From Albidovulum sp. (GTDB lineage Bacteria; Pseudomonadota; Alphaproteobacteria; Rhodobacterales; Rhodobacteraceae): DNA of 58,370 bases. The stretch lies in NCBI GenBank assembly GCA_028823855.1, contig JAPPFL010000056.1, forward strand, positions 1 to 58,370, in the 5' to 3' direction. Shown piece by piece: positions 50,225-58,370 of this stretch. Every line of letters starts with the position of its first letter. Within the stretch, counting starts at the first letter, position 1. Below the pieces are notes generated by a model. That model worked only from the letters and a program-made list of their open reading frames with translations, searched no databases and had not been told where the DNA came from. A program made the position numbers and the translations under genes.

Positions 50225-50789
50225 TTAGAAGGGCGAGGGCGAGCCGTTCGGGTCCCGGGGCGCGCGGACCGGCGCCAGCGCCGCCGCGAGCGATTCCTCG
50301 AGATCGACGTGGCGGAGGCGCCGAGCTAGGTCGAACGCCTTCGGCAGCAGCGCGGCCTCCAGGCCGGGAAGCGCTTTGGACTCCGCGGTCCGCCCGGCGC
50401 CCTCAGGTCGAAGATCTCGACCTCGACCCGGTTGCCGCCGTCTCGGGATGCGGCCCGCCACATCTCCCGGACGCCCAGCGCCGCGTAGCTGCCCGGCTTG
50501 TCGCCGTCGAAGCGGGTCTCCTCGACCTCCACCACCAACTCGGGCGGCGTCGCCGCCTCGAAGGCTTCTGCCCGAGCCGCGCCTCCCTCTTCCAGAGCCG
50601 CGAGCCAGCGTTCGGCGGGCTCATCCAGGAGATGATTCCCTTCGCGGCGTCGATCATCACCCGCCGGCCCATGCGGTTCCAGTCGGCCTTCTCGGCGAGA
50701 GCCGGGACGATTTCCGGCGAAACCTCGATTCGCCAGAATTCCGACCCCATGGGGCCGACGCAGCGTTGCCGCGCCAATATCTCGTTCAT
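50225..50789 (-). pseudogene. Uma2-family (DUF820) nuclease-like gene, broken
   Basis: It starts at ATG 50789: MNEILARQRC, then ADWNRMGRRVMIDAAKGII, SWMSPP. The similarity continues in other frames as VVEVEETRFDGDKPGSYAALGVREMW (about 50455-50538; the DUF820 catalytic region) and ESKALPGLEAALLPKAFDLARRLRH (about 50290-50385). At least two frame changes and a missing middle section break it. Uma2 proteins are restriction-endonuclease-fold proteins of uncertain role, abundant in cyanobacteria and in some alphaproteobacteria. Confidence 0.6.
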
Positions 50790-50913
50790 GCGGATTCTCC
50801 CGTTTTCCCTCGTGCGGCTTCGGGCTTCGCGCGCGGCCTCCCTGTCAAAATAATATTGCATGCAGACCATTCCGGCAATAACGACCGTTCTTCCGGATCC
50901 GATCCCGCCGCAT

Positions 50914-51013
50914 GGCGCTGCGTGTTCCGGCCGTTTGGATCGAGATCGTTGAGGTCGGCCCCATCCGCCAGCCGCTCCGCGAGATCCTCAGGAATCGCTC
51001 GCTCGAAGTACAC
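50914..51013 (-). pseudogene. Possible ankyrin-repeat fragment
   Basis: AERLADGADLNDLDPNGRN resembles one ankyrin repeat (LLxAGADxNxxDxxGRT). Only one unit can be read and the surrounding frame is not otherwise convincing. Confidence 0.25.
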
Positions 51014-51099
51014 CTAGATATCCGATCCCGCGAGCAGCATCGGATTTGCACCGAGTCCGTCGTCCAGAGGCGATGTCTTCGCTTCGAGAACGCCCTCCG

Positions 51100-51504
51100 G
51101 GTACTCTCGCCGGAATCCTCGATCACGCGGAACTCGAACTCCAGCTTCTTCAATCCCTGAACCAGCCCGCCGAGGTCGCACAAGTTCGTCAGCTTGCCGC
51201 CTAGCCGATCGCGTCGCTCAACATGACCCACAAGCCCTGTGGCCTCAAGGCGCGCAATGCGTCGGTGAACCTGCCGGGGACTGAGCCCCAGCCGTTCCGC
51301 AAGCGTTGCTTAGCCCAGGACTGGCTTGCGCTCGCCGTCCCGTCGGAAATTGGCTATCGGCATCAAGACAGAGAACTGCGTCGAATTGAGTCCGAGCCAG
51401 CTCTGCGCCCGCAGCAAAGGCGAAGGCACGCTGCAGAAGCCCAGAACCGCGGCATTCTTGTCCCATTTCCTCGCGGCCGGCGCCGCTTCATTCGCTTCGC
51501 TCAT
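51100..51504 (-). pseudogene. Helix-turn-helix protein with internal stop
   Basis: One frame reads KWDKNAAVLGFCSVPSPLLR and LGLNSTQFSVLMPIANF, a TAA (51310-51312), then ATLAERLGLSPRQVHRRIAR and LEATGLVGHVERRDRLGGK, then LTNLCDLGGLVQGLKKLEFE. This is a winged helix-turn-helix protein of the kind that follows 'LxLxxxxFxVLM' with an 'LAxRLGLSxRxVxRxIxxLE' recognition unit. The stop separates it from its DNA-binding helix, so it is inactive unless read through. It precedes the Uma2 remnant on the same strand. Confidence 0.6.
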
Positions 51505-51995
51505 TTTCGAACCTCCATTTGCCGGCAAGCATTCTTTGCCATTTGTTCGAGCGGCAACAAGAGGCCACTACCGGCCAATCGCGACCGGTCGCGCCGTGTA
51601 GCATCCGACACCGGCCTTCTGTCGCGCCCTTCCTCTCGGGAAGCAGAAATCAAGCCAAATTCCGAAAAAGATAACGAACTAGGATCCTGCGGCCTCTCCG
51701 CACGGATGACCCGTGGCCTGGAGGCAAATGCCGTCCATTCCACACCCCGATTTTTCATTCGGGCGCCGGCCGGGGAGCGGGCGCGCGGGAGTAGGGGTGT
51801 AAAGAGAGTGCATCGGCTGGCAAATGCAGGTCAGGACGAGGCAAGCCATGTCGTGGCTAGCCTCGCCGATGTAGTTTTCAACCTTCGGGACGGTTCAGGG
51901 CAAGCGAACCCGTATTGACGCGCACTATAAAGCGGCCTCCGGCGGTCGCGGCGCATGCGATTCCCGGCGGACCATCGGCCTTGCTTTCAATGTCT
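51505..51995. other. Intergenic stretch, nothing recognised
   Basis: No supported feature between the helix-turn-helix remnant and the permease gene. Confidence 0.4.
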
Positions 51996-53738
51996 TCAGC
52001 CCGGCGCGTCGATGCGGACGGTCACGATGTCGAGTCCGTGATACTGCTGGTGGCTGACCGTGGATGCGAGATGCCTCAGCAAGCGAAGGGAGACTTCGCG
52101 CTCCACCGGCGCGCCTGCGGTGGGCTCGCCGAGCACGGCGATTCGGTCCTGGAGGTTTTCCTCGTTTGCCGACGCGATGAATTCGAGGACCGCGATACCG
52201 TCCTCCTTTCGCGCGACTACCTGAAAGTGCCGGGCATCCTGTTCGGGGCGGGCGTCGTCCTCTCCAAGGAGCGTCAGCAGCGTTTCCTCGCCGACCGCGT
52301 CGATGCGGCTTCCCATTTCCGGACCCCACCCGTGGCGGGCGCAGAAGTCGTTCAGGAACGTTCGGATTTTGGGGAGGGCGGAGACATCGAATTCCGTCCG
52401 GAGCCGGCGCGGGCGTGGTTCGGTCAGCTCCACCGCGAGCGTGAGAAAGATGGCGACGAGACCGCCGGCAGTCATGCCGTTCTGCAGCAGGCCGCCGACG
52501 AGTCCCGAGAAATACTGGGGAAATATCACTCCGCTCTGGAAACCGACGCCGATCCAGAAGGCAACGCCTGCTATCAGGCTCTTGCGATGATCGGCGCCGT
52601 CCTGGACGACAATCTTCAGCCCGACCATGAAGAGCATGGCTAGCAACACGATTGCGTAGGCGGCCACGACCGGGTCCGGAACCGCCAGGACCAAAGCGAG
52701 CGCCTTCGGCAAAAACGCCAGCACGATGAATATCACGCCGATGACGACCCCGATGCTGCGTGCCGCAACTCCCGTCAGTTCGGTCACCGCAATGCTGGTT
52801 GAATAGGTCGTGTTCGGCACCGTTCCGGCGAGGCCGGAAAGGAGATTGCCCATGCCGTCCGCAGCAACGGCACCCTGTACCGACCGGTAATCCACCGCAC
52901 GGGGATGCCGCCAGGACACCCGCTGAATCGCGACGGAATCGCCAACGGTCTCGATGGCGCCAATAAGGGTGACGAACACGAAGGCTGGCAGAAGAACCCA
53001 GAACACCGGTCCGAAGCTCAGATCGAAGCCTGGCCAATCCCCTTTCGGAAGGCCAACCCAGGAGGCTCTCGCTATTCGTTCGACATCATACAGGCCGTAG
53101 AAGCCCGCGACTGCCGAACCCGCGACAACGCCGATGACAGGCGCCCAGAGACGCAGACCACCCTTTGCTCTTAGCGCTATTGCAACTATGACGAGCAGAG
53201 TGACAAGCGCGCTCGCCGGAGCGGCCTGCGCCGAGGTTCCGTCCGGCGACTTGCTCAGCATGTCGAAGATGATAGGCATCACCGTCACCGGTATCAGCAT
53301 GAGCACGGTTCCGGCGACAGTCGGTGTGAGGACGCGCCGGAATAGCGAGAGCCGCCCCGCAAGCGCAAACTGAAACAGCGATGAGATGATGACAAGCGTC
53401 GCAAGCATCGCGGGGCCACCGTTGGCCAGCGCCGCTACGCAGACGGCGATGAAGGCACCGGAGGTTCCCATCAGCAGCACGTATCCTGCACCGATCCGAC
53501 CGACGCGCACCGCCTGCAGTATCGTGGTTGCGCCGCTGATGGCGACCGCCGCGAACACCGCCCAGGACAGGTAGGCCTCGCCTCCGCCGGCAGCCCGGAC
53601 CACGATCGCGGGCGTCAGCACGACTCCCGCTATGCAGAGGATGGCAAGCTGAAGACCCAGTCCAACCGTGAGGGCGGCGGGCGGCTTCTCGTCTGCCTGG
53701 AAGCGGATATGGTGCCGTGCGGCCGGCTTGTCGGTCAT
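51996..53738 (-). CDS. NCS2-type uracil/xanthine permease with GHKL-like C-terminal domain
   Basis: A protein of 580 residues. Residues about 20-430 form the NCS2 (nucleobase-ascorbate transporter) core with some 12-14 membrane helices: LQLAILCIAGVVLTPAIVV, VGRIGAGYVLLMGTSGAFI, the substrate-site region FVTLIGAIETVGDSVAIQR and GLAGTVPNTTYSTSIAVTELTG, which is near the NCS2 QNxGxxxxT signature. About 140 cytoplasmic residues follow, resembling an anti-sigma-factor-type GHKL ATPase (LPKIRTFLNDFCARHGW, RIDAVGEETLLTLLGE). The N-box asparagine is replaced, so ATP binding is doubtful. Composition looks richer in GC than neighbouring genes. ATG 53738 has GGAG nine bases upstream. Likely imports a purine or pyrimidine, which fits the pyrimidine breakdown genes. 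Confidence 0.85.
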   Translation of the reverse strand: MTDKPAARHHIRFQADEKPPAALTVGLGLQLAILCIAGVVLTPAIVVRAAGGGEAYLSWAVFAAVAISGATTILQAVRVGRIGAGYVLLMGTSGAFIAVCVAALANGGPAMLATLVIISSLFQFALAGRLSLFRRVLTPTVAGTVLMLIPVTVMPIIFDMLSKSPDGTSAQAAPASALVTLLVIVAIALRAKGGLRLWAPVIGVVAGSAVAGFYGLYDVERIARASWVGLPKGDWPGFDLSFGPVFWVLLPAFVFVTLIGAIETVGDSVAIQRVSWRHPRAVDYRSVQGAVAADGMGNLLSGLAGTVPNTTYSTSIAVTELTGVAARSIGVVIGVIFIVLAFLPKALALVLAVPDPVVAAYAIVLLAMLFMVGLKIVVQDGADHRKSLIAGVAFWIGVGFQSGVIFPQYFSGLVGGLLQNGMTAGGLVAIFLTLAVELTEPRPRRLRTEFDVSALPKIRTFLNDFCARHGWGPEMGSRIDAVGEETLLTLLGEDDARPEQDARHFQVVARKEDGIAVLEFIASANEENLQDRIAVLGEPTAGAPVEREVSLRLLRHLASTVSHQQYHGLDIVTVRIDAPG

Positions 53739-54331
53739 GGAGATATGCTCCTGGTTGCCTGCGGATTAGCTTGCATCCTGCGCGACCGGGAGACTCCGGT
53801 TGGCGGGTGGCCGCTACTCAGAATCGCCACAACTCGCTTTCCTGACTTGCCGGGCGATTGTGCGGCATCGAGCTATGCGCTGTTTCGAATGGGTTGCCTA
53901 AGCTAACCGATTCTTAACCGTCCGTCGATAACCGGCTCTTTCTGGTGTCGTAAGCGAATTAGCGGCCGCGATTGCGGACCGTTACAATGAATAGAAATAC
54001 GCGTGTCAAACCGATTTTCTTGCTTCAATGTAGACTCGTCCATGCACCAAGTTTACATGGAAAACATTTGGTCAAGATATTTTAAAACTTTTGAGAGCGG
54101 GTTCTATAGCCGGTAAAGCTAAAATTCAGATAATTGACCGAGAAGACGATATTGTCGGCTCTAGCGCCTCTGGCGGATAAATTCACTGCCTAAGGGCTTG
54201 AATCTTTGCAAGTCCTCGTTTTCAGCAAACAATTGGATCGGATTGCCTAAAAACTTTTCGGTTGGCGTCCAAAACGCCTTTACCTAAACTTTGCTTTTGA
54301 TAGATCCGCAATCAATCCGACTATCGCGATT
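53739..54331. other. Intergenic stretch with second repeat copy
   Basis: Holds repeat copy B (54013-54134). No gene supported. Confidence 0.45.
54013..54134 (+). repeat. Direct repeat copy B
   Basis: Partner of the copy at 49591-49699 (about 80% over the first 66 bases). It reads DFLASM, a TAG where copy A has TGG, then TRPCTKFTWK, and carries the same CTTTTGAG and AAATTCAGATAA blocks further on. Confidence 0.6.
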
Positions 54332-54360
54332 TTGACTTTTCGGCACTATTCCGGTATGCT
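54332..54360 (+). promoter_or_regulatory. Probable promoter of first TbpB-like lipoprotein
   Basis: TTGACT (54332-54337), 17 bases, TATGCT (54355-54360). This is a fair sigma70-like pair with ideal spacing, about 125 bases before the likely start. Confidence 0.4.
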
Positions 54361-54488
54361 ATTGTTAGGCCACAATGCGAAACGCGTCGAATTAGGATGA
54401 AAAAGGAATGGGACTCCGGTATCGCGGTGCCGTCGGACGCGTGTATTTCAAATCAAAATCCTAGATGGCGCTAGCAGGACGCAGGAAT

Positions 54489-55394
54489 ATGGCGAATTGG
54501 TCGAATTTTGATTATTTTAAGGTCGTTCTCCAGTATTTTCATTTTGCCAACGCAAAGTATGTTCTCGCGTTCCCTTTAATTTTGGCAGCATGCCGATATG
54601 AGCCGCTACCGCCCGAAGTCGAACCTAAAACCCCGGAAGAGGAAAAGCGGGAACAGTATTACGATATCCTAGGCAATACAAACGTCATCCTCTACGGCGA
54701 CGTTATCGGTTATTCCGATGAGAGCGACGAAATCACGCGCACGAGAACTAGATGCAAGGATGACATCTGCTCGTCCGGACTGGTTGTTTTCATTGATGCC
54801 AGAGATTTCAATATCGAAGGATTGGACATAGACCTTCAAGGCATGCAGAACGGAGTAGATGTGGTAGTGGAATCGAGAAAGTATCCGAGTGGGAGTTCTA
54901 CTATCGTATATGGCGGCTGGCTGAATTACAGCTTTTTCGGCAGCCAAACTGATAAGCCAAATCATCCGCTTGACCCCTACCAAGGTGATACAATTATAGC
55001 GAGCTACGCGCTCGGATATTCCAGCGGCGAAAACCCAAGCATGACCGATGGTTCGGCCAAATGGTTCGGCATCATGTTCGGTCGAGATGTTAGCGATTCG
55101 AGAGCGCGCGGCCGAGCTTTGCAAGGGGATGCGGAAGTCATTGTCGATTTCCAAGATGACAGCGCTACGGCTTCCGTTAAATTCTCCAATATCGAGGGAA
55201 TAAGATTTAGAGCGAATTATAACAACATGGAATGGCGTGAATTGGAAATTGATCAGGGATCGTTCGGTCGCCGTGTAGGCGCCGGAAATTACATTTCCGG
55301 GCAATTCTTTGGTCCCGAAGAACAGGAGGTAGGCGGAATTTTTGAGCGCAACGATATTGCCGGAGCATTTGGCGGAGTCCGCGAGACGCCATGA
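54489..55394 (+). CDS. Surface lipoprotein with TbpB-like C-terminal barrel, paralogue 1
   Basis: About 301 residues. The lipobox is LILAAC after a short hydrophobic run (YVLAFPLILAAC), followed by an acidic, proline-rich tether (PPEVEPKTPEEEKREQ). The rest is beta-rich and ends in the signature of transferrin-binding protein B barrel domains: GDAEVIVDFQ, then YISGQFFGPEEQEVGG and IFERNDIAGAFGGVRE. GGWLNYSFFGSQTDK and SAKWFGIMFGRDV are shared with paralogue 2. The signal peptide has an unusually long N-terminal part; ATG 54489 (AGGAAT just upstream) is preferred over ATG 54465. Probably exposed on the outer membrane. The ligand is unknown; TbpB-like proteins bind host iron or haem carriers or immune factors. 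Confidence 0.75.
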   Translation: MANWSNFDYFKVVLQYFHFANAKYVLAFPLILAACRYEPLPPEVEPKTPEEEKREQYYDILGNTNVILYGDVIGYSDESDEITRTRTRCKDDICSSGLVVFIDARDFNIEGLDIDLQGMQNGVDVVVESRKYPSGSSTIVYGGWLNYSFFGSQTDKPNHPLDPYQGDTIIASYALGYSSGENPSMTDGSAKWFGIMFGRDVSDSRARGRALQGDAEVIVDFQDDSATASVKFSNIEGIRFRANYNNMEWRELEIDQGSFGRRVGAGNYISGQFFGPEEQEVGGIFERNDIAGAFGGVRETP

Positions 55395-56284
55395 TATCGT
55401 TGGATATCCAGTTCTAGGAGTTCTCGTTGAACGCTCTTGAGAGTTTTAAGCGAAATCTCTTTGCTTGCTCAAGCTCTACCATAGATTTGATCAGATTGCC
55501 GCCTACGGAATTCGAATTTTGGCTCGCGCACGCCCAAGCTAGAATCTTTGTTGCGGTGAATGTGCGCGACAGAAAATGTCGCGAACGACTTAATCCGCCA
55601 TGCAGGTTCGCCTAGTCCAGTCCGGACGGCTCAGGTGGCGGAATCTGAATTCGGCGACGGGGATATCAGGGACGACCACGGGTCAATCAGTCTTTCGGTA
55701 CTGCATCTGCAACTGTTAAAGTCTTGAATTGCGTTCAATGCCGTATTTCCGATCAGCGGATGGGTCAGAACTGAATTGGCTCTTTAACGGTACCAAATTT
55801 CGCCGCGACATTAGGCAACATCGGTCGAATTTGCCTAGCTCGGATCCGAGATCGACTCGACAATGATTACGTCAAAGTGCCGGTGCTATTAAAACGACCT
55901 TTGGATTCAAGCGACAGGATAGTTCCGCATGCCAAGTGACCAGCGCAGTTGCAATTCGTGAAATTTACAGCGTAGCCAGCATATTTCGAAGATTTTCAAG
56001 CGCATGTTTTCCCATCGCATATCGAGGCTTAAATTAAACCTTAACTAGGTTGTGCCAGATACGGCCGCACGAGACTTGATGATTGAATATTATCATGACT
56101 TATGTTTCTATAATTGGAGGAAATTGTTGACCCGCAGCCACGAAGAGTTGCCGACAAGCGCACAAATAGCGCGTTGCATTTGAATAGGGTAAGCTTGCGA
56201 ACGGATGCCGCGCGCCGGCAACCACTTAAGCAAATTGGACCCTAAATTGCATTGGCTTGTCGCGTATCATAGGAGGCAATCATC
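55395..56284. other. Intergenic stretch between the two lipoproteins
   Basis: About 890 bases with no supported gene. A GATATC-GTTG-GATATC hairpin (about 55391-55410) lies just past the first stop but has no T-run. No sign of a third lipoprotein copy. Confidence 0.45.
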
Positions 56285-57154
56285 ATGAAGAACTGCATAG
56301 TGAAAATTACGTCATTGCTTGCAGTGACTAGCGTTTTGTCGGCTTGCAGATACGAAATTGCTCAGCCTCCCGAAGTGGTTCCTCCATCCCCGGAAGAAAT
56401 CGCGCAGATGCAGTTGGCCGAAATCTCTAGCTTTGCCAACGTATCCCTATACGGCGACGTATTGGGATATTTCAAGAATTCCCAGGAAATCGAGCGAATC
56501 AACACTACCTGCAAAGGCAAATACTGCGGCATAGGCTATGTCGCCTATTTTGGTCCGGAAAGCGTAAACTCCGTACTATTCTCCGATTCGGAACTCCTCG
56601 GAAAGCAGCGAAACGTAAATACCTTAAAGGCCACTTTTAAGGGAAAGTATATTGAAGCGAATACTTATGGAGGATGGCTTAAATACAGCTTCTTTGGCAG
56701 CCATTCGGATAAAATGATCAATGAAATCGACCCTGACTTCGGCGCAATGAGAGTCATAAGTTTCGCGGTTGGTGGTTCGACCGGCGAAAATCCCAAAATG
56801 AATAAAGGCTCTGCCAAATGGATAGGGCTAATGTTCGGCCGCGACGTTCGTCCTTCCGCGTCGAGAGGTCAATTACTCCGCGGCGATGCGGAGATAACGG
56901 TCAAGTTCGATGAAGCAGAATCCGAAGCCGACGTCGAATTTGCCAACATCGTCGAACTTGACACAGGAACGATCATATTTGATGAAATGACTTGGCAAGA
57001 CTTGGCTTTGAAAAATGGCGGATTTAGCCTAGTCGAAGCGCCTGACGACTATATTAGGGGACAATTTTTTGGTCCCGAGGCGGAGGAGGTCGGCGGTATT
57101 TTTGAAAGAAGCAATGTAGCAGGCTCTTTTGGCGCAAAGCGCGAGGCTCGGTGA
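56285..57154 (+). CDS. Surface lipoprotein with TbpB-like C-terminal barrel, paralogue 2
   Basis: A protein of 289 residues with a clear lipoprotein signal (KITSLLAVTSVLSAC, cysteine 21), then a proline-rich tether (PPEVVPPSPEEIAQ). It shares with paralogue 1 the blocks YGDVLGY, YGGWLKYSFFGSHSDK, STGENPKMNKGSAKWIGLMFGRDV, RGDAEITVKF, MTWQDL and YIRGQFFGPEAEEVGG, then IFERSNVAGSFGAKRE, the last two being the TbpB barrel signature. AGGAGGC lies eight bases before ATG 56285. No TonB-dependent receptor or Slam exporter gene is adjacent. Probably an outer membrane, surface-facing ligand-binding lipoprotein. Confidence 0.82.
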   Translation: MKNCIVKITSLLAVTSVLSACRYEIAQPPEVVPPSPEEIAQMQLAEISSFANVSLYGDVLGYFKNSQEIERINTTCKGKYCGIGYVAYFGPESVNSVLFSDSELLGKQRNVNTLKATFKGKYIEANTYGGWLKYSFFGSHSDKMINEIDPDFGAMRVISFAVGGSTGENPKMNKGSAKWIGLMFGRDVRPSASRGQLLRGDAEITVKFDEAESEADVEFANIVELDTGTIIFDEMTWQDLALKNGGFSLVEAPDDYIRGQFFGPEAEEVGGIFERSNVAGSFGAKREAR

Positions 57155-57301
57155 GCGCACAAATATTCGACGGAATTCAAGGTCGGCACGATTTCTTTGA
57201 AAGGCGTTTTTCGGTCGCCTGATTAAAGGCGGAAAGATTATTCAGGAATTCAAGTTCTGCCTCCTGCTGTTCCTGCAGGTTTGAAGGGATACGAATTCAT
57301 T

Positions 57302-58030
57302 TCACTTTTCGGATTGGAACCTGTGCAGTTCCACCAGTTCTGACATGCTTCCGACGGAAACATCGAACACAGGAATATCCTTTACACCGGAGCCTGCCGA
57401 GGCGCCCTGCCCCTTTTGGTTCCGACGGCGAAATATCCGGCAATTCGCTAACTCGTGTCGATTTGCGGGCAAATGATCGTGAAACAAGCTCTCCGCAACA
57501 TGCAGAATTTCAGTCTTGTCGATCCCATGGCGAGAAAGATTGGCGAAAAGGTATTCGAAATTCCTATCCGACGGTTTGTACGATCCAATATCTTCGGCCG
57601 TATATACTCCGTCAAATTGAACGCCTAGTTTCTCATTCGAATACGAAAAACTGCGAACATCGACATTTGAAAGGATATAGAGACGATAATGCTTCTCGAG
57701 ATATTGCAACGCACTTGGGCTGTCTGGAAACGCGGGCCAATTCTTTATCGAATTGCCGTAGTTTGCCCAATCTACCGGCGATATGGGAATCCGCCATTCT
57801 TCTGCAATTCTTCGAAATACTACCGCCAAAAGATCGGAATATTTCAAATTTGGGGTTAAGCGCTGCTGTTTAGATTCATAGTATGCGTGGATTTCCAGGA
57901 TTTGATCGCGCGTCATCCTCCCGTTCAATTGGGAAGTCAGCGGTTCAAGGCCGTTGAGTATACCTGTTTCCCAGTCGATAAGCGTTCCATAGCAGTCAAA
58001 TGCAAGCGCCTTGAATTGGGTAATTCGCAT
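57302..58030 (-). CDS. HAD-type haloacid dehalogenase-like hydrolase (type II)
   Basis: A protein of 242 residues. Motif I is FDCYGTLIDWETG with nucleophile D12, motif II is the serine in LYILSNVDVRSF, motif III the lysine in DIGSYKPSDRNFEYL, and motif IV is EILHVAESLFHDHLPA. NLKYSDLLAVVF is typical of the 2-haloacid dehalogenase group. The expected IWINR-type stretch is replaced by CRIFRRRNQKGQGAS. It may dehalogenate 2-haloacids or be a phosphatase; the family is promiscuous. AAGAGA precedes ATG 58030. Confidence 0.85.
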   Translation of the reverse strand: MRITQFKALAFDCYGTLIDWETGILNGLEPLTSQLNGRMTRDQILEIHAYYESKQQRLTPNLKYSDLLAVVFRRIAEEWRIPISPVDWANYGNSIKNWPAFPDSPSALQYLEKHYRLYILSNVDVRSFSYSNEKLGVQFDGVYTAEDIGSYKPSDRNFEYLFANLSRHGIDKTEILHVAESLFHDHLPANRHELANCRIFRRRNQKGQGASAGSGVKDIPVFDVSVGSMSELVELHRFQSEK

Positions 58031-58370
58031 AGCATTCTCTTGATTGCGCCACGCTGTACTACCAGCGGGACCACGCTAATTCAATTGGTACCGGAATTCG
58101 GCAAACGCAATGCTGCGCGGAATTGCGGCGGGCTTTACCTTTAACAAGGTAATTGAGCCGTCGAGCATTCGTCGCGCGCACAAATGCAATTGGCTCCCTC
58201 GAAGGCTTTTGCGAACGCTCGGATAAATCCCAAAAACTCCCCTTCGTTTGCGGAAAAATCTACCATCTAATTTTCCTGAAATTGCGATAGCTTGCACTCA
58301 AATGTTCCGGCACAAGGGTGTGCACCAGATTTGTTCTTGAGCCTTGATTCGGTTTTCGCCATTATGCCGC
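58031..58370. other. Window end, nothing recognised
   Basis: Short frames only; no supported gene or signal. Confidence 0.4.

Noticed and set aside
55391-55410. GATATC-GTTG-GATATC hairpin after the first lipoprotein as a terminator
   Set aside because: Low-GC six-base stem without a following T-run.

Overview
The window reads as a chromosomal segment of an alphaproteobacterium, most likely Rhodobacterales or a near relative. This is inferred from gene order: miaB-phoH-ybeY-corC-lnt-metK-trmB, aroA/cmk-rpsA-ihfB-lapA-trpF-trpB, and lldD-rplY-pth with ychF nearby. Intact genes sum to roughly 42.5 kb of 58.4 kb (about 73%), which is low for a free-living bacterium. The spaces between them hold broken genes and long stretches with nothing recognisable, so the genome looks to be eroding, as in a host-restricted or recently bottlenecked lineage. 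That last step is inference.

Layout. 61-1229: SulP-type anion transporter pseudogene. 2204-6327: three same-strand genes for reductive pyrimidine breakdown (beta-alanine aminotransferase, ureidopropionase-type amidohydrolase, dihydropyrimidinase). 7044-8450: graveyard of IS110 and IS4/IS1634-type transposase fragments. 17248-8445 (minus): a tight six-gene operon encoding an exported PpkA-like von Willebrand A protein, an ABC ATPase, an FtsX-type permease, an exported formylglycine-enzyme-like protein without the catalytic cysteine, a glycine-zipper lipoprotein and an exported trypsin-like protease with a peptidoglycan-binding-like domain. This is the best candidate for an undescribed system. 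17879-24041: truA, a cupin, ileS and an SDR oxidoreductase.

24119-33708: ychF, VOC protein, trpA, lldD, rplY, pth, a DUF2237 gene, trpB and remnants of DruA-like and SDR genes. Flipping the block between ychF and trpB would reunite trpF-trpB-trpA and rplY-pth-ychF on one strand, so an inversion is likely. 33710-46886: a conserved housekeeping block (trpF, lapA, ihfB, rpsA, cmk, aroA, trmB, metK, lnt, corC-like, ybeY, phoH, miaB), with aroA turned round relative to cmk. 47105-49112: fatty acid hydroxylase-family protein and a TIGR03032 protein.

49591-54134: a stretch that looks GC-richer by eye, bounded by two imperfect direct repeats. It carries broken Uma2 and helix-turn-helix genes and an NCS2 purine/uracil permease with an unusual GHKL-like tail. 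54489-57154: two paralogous surface lipoproteins resembling the C-lobe of transferrin-binding protein B. 57302-58030: HAD-type dehalogenase. No tRNA, rRNA or CRISPR array was found.
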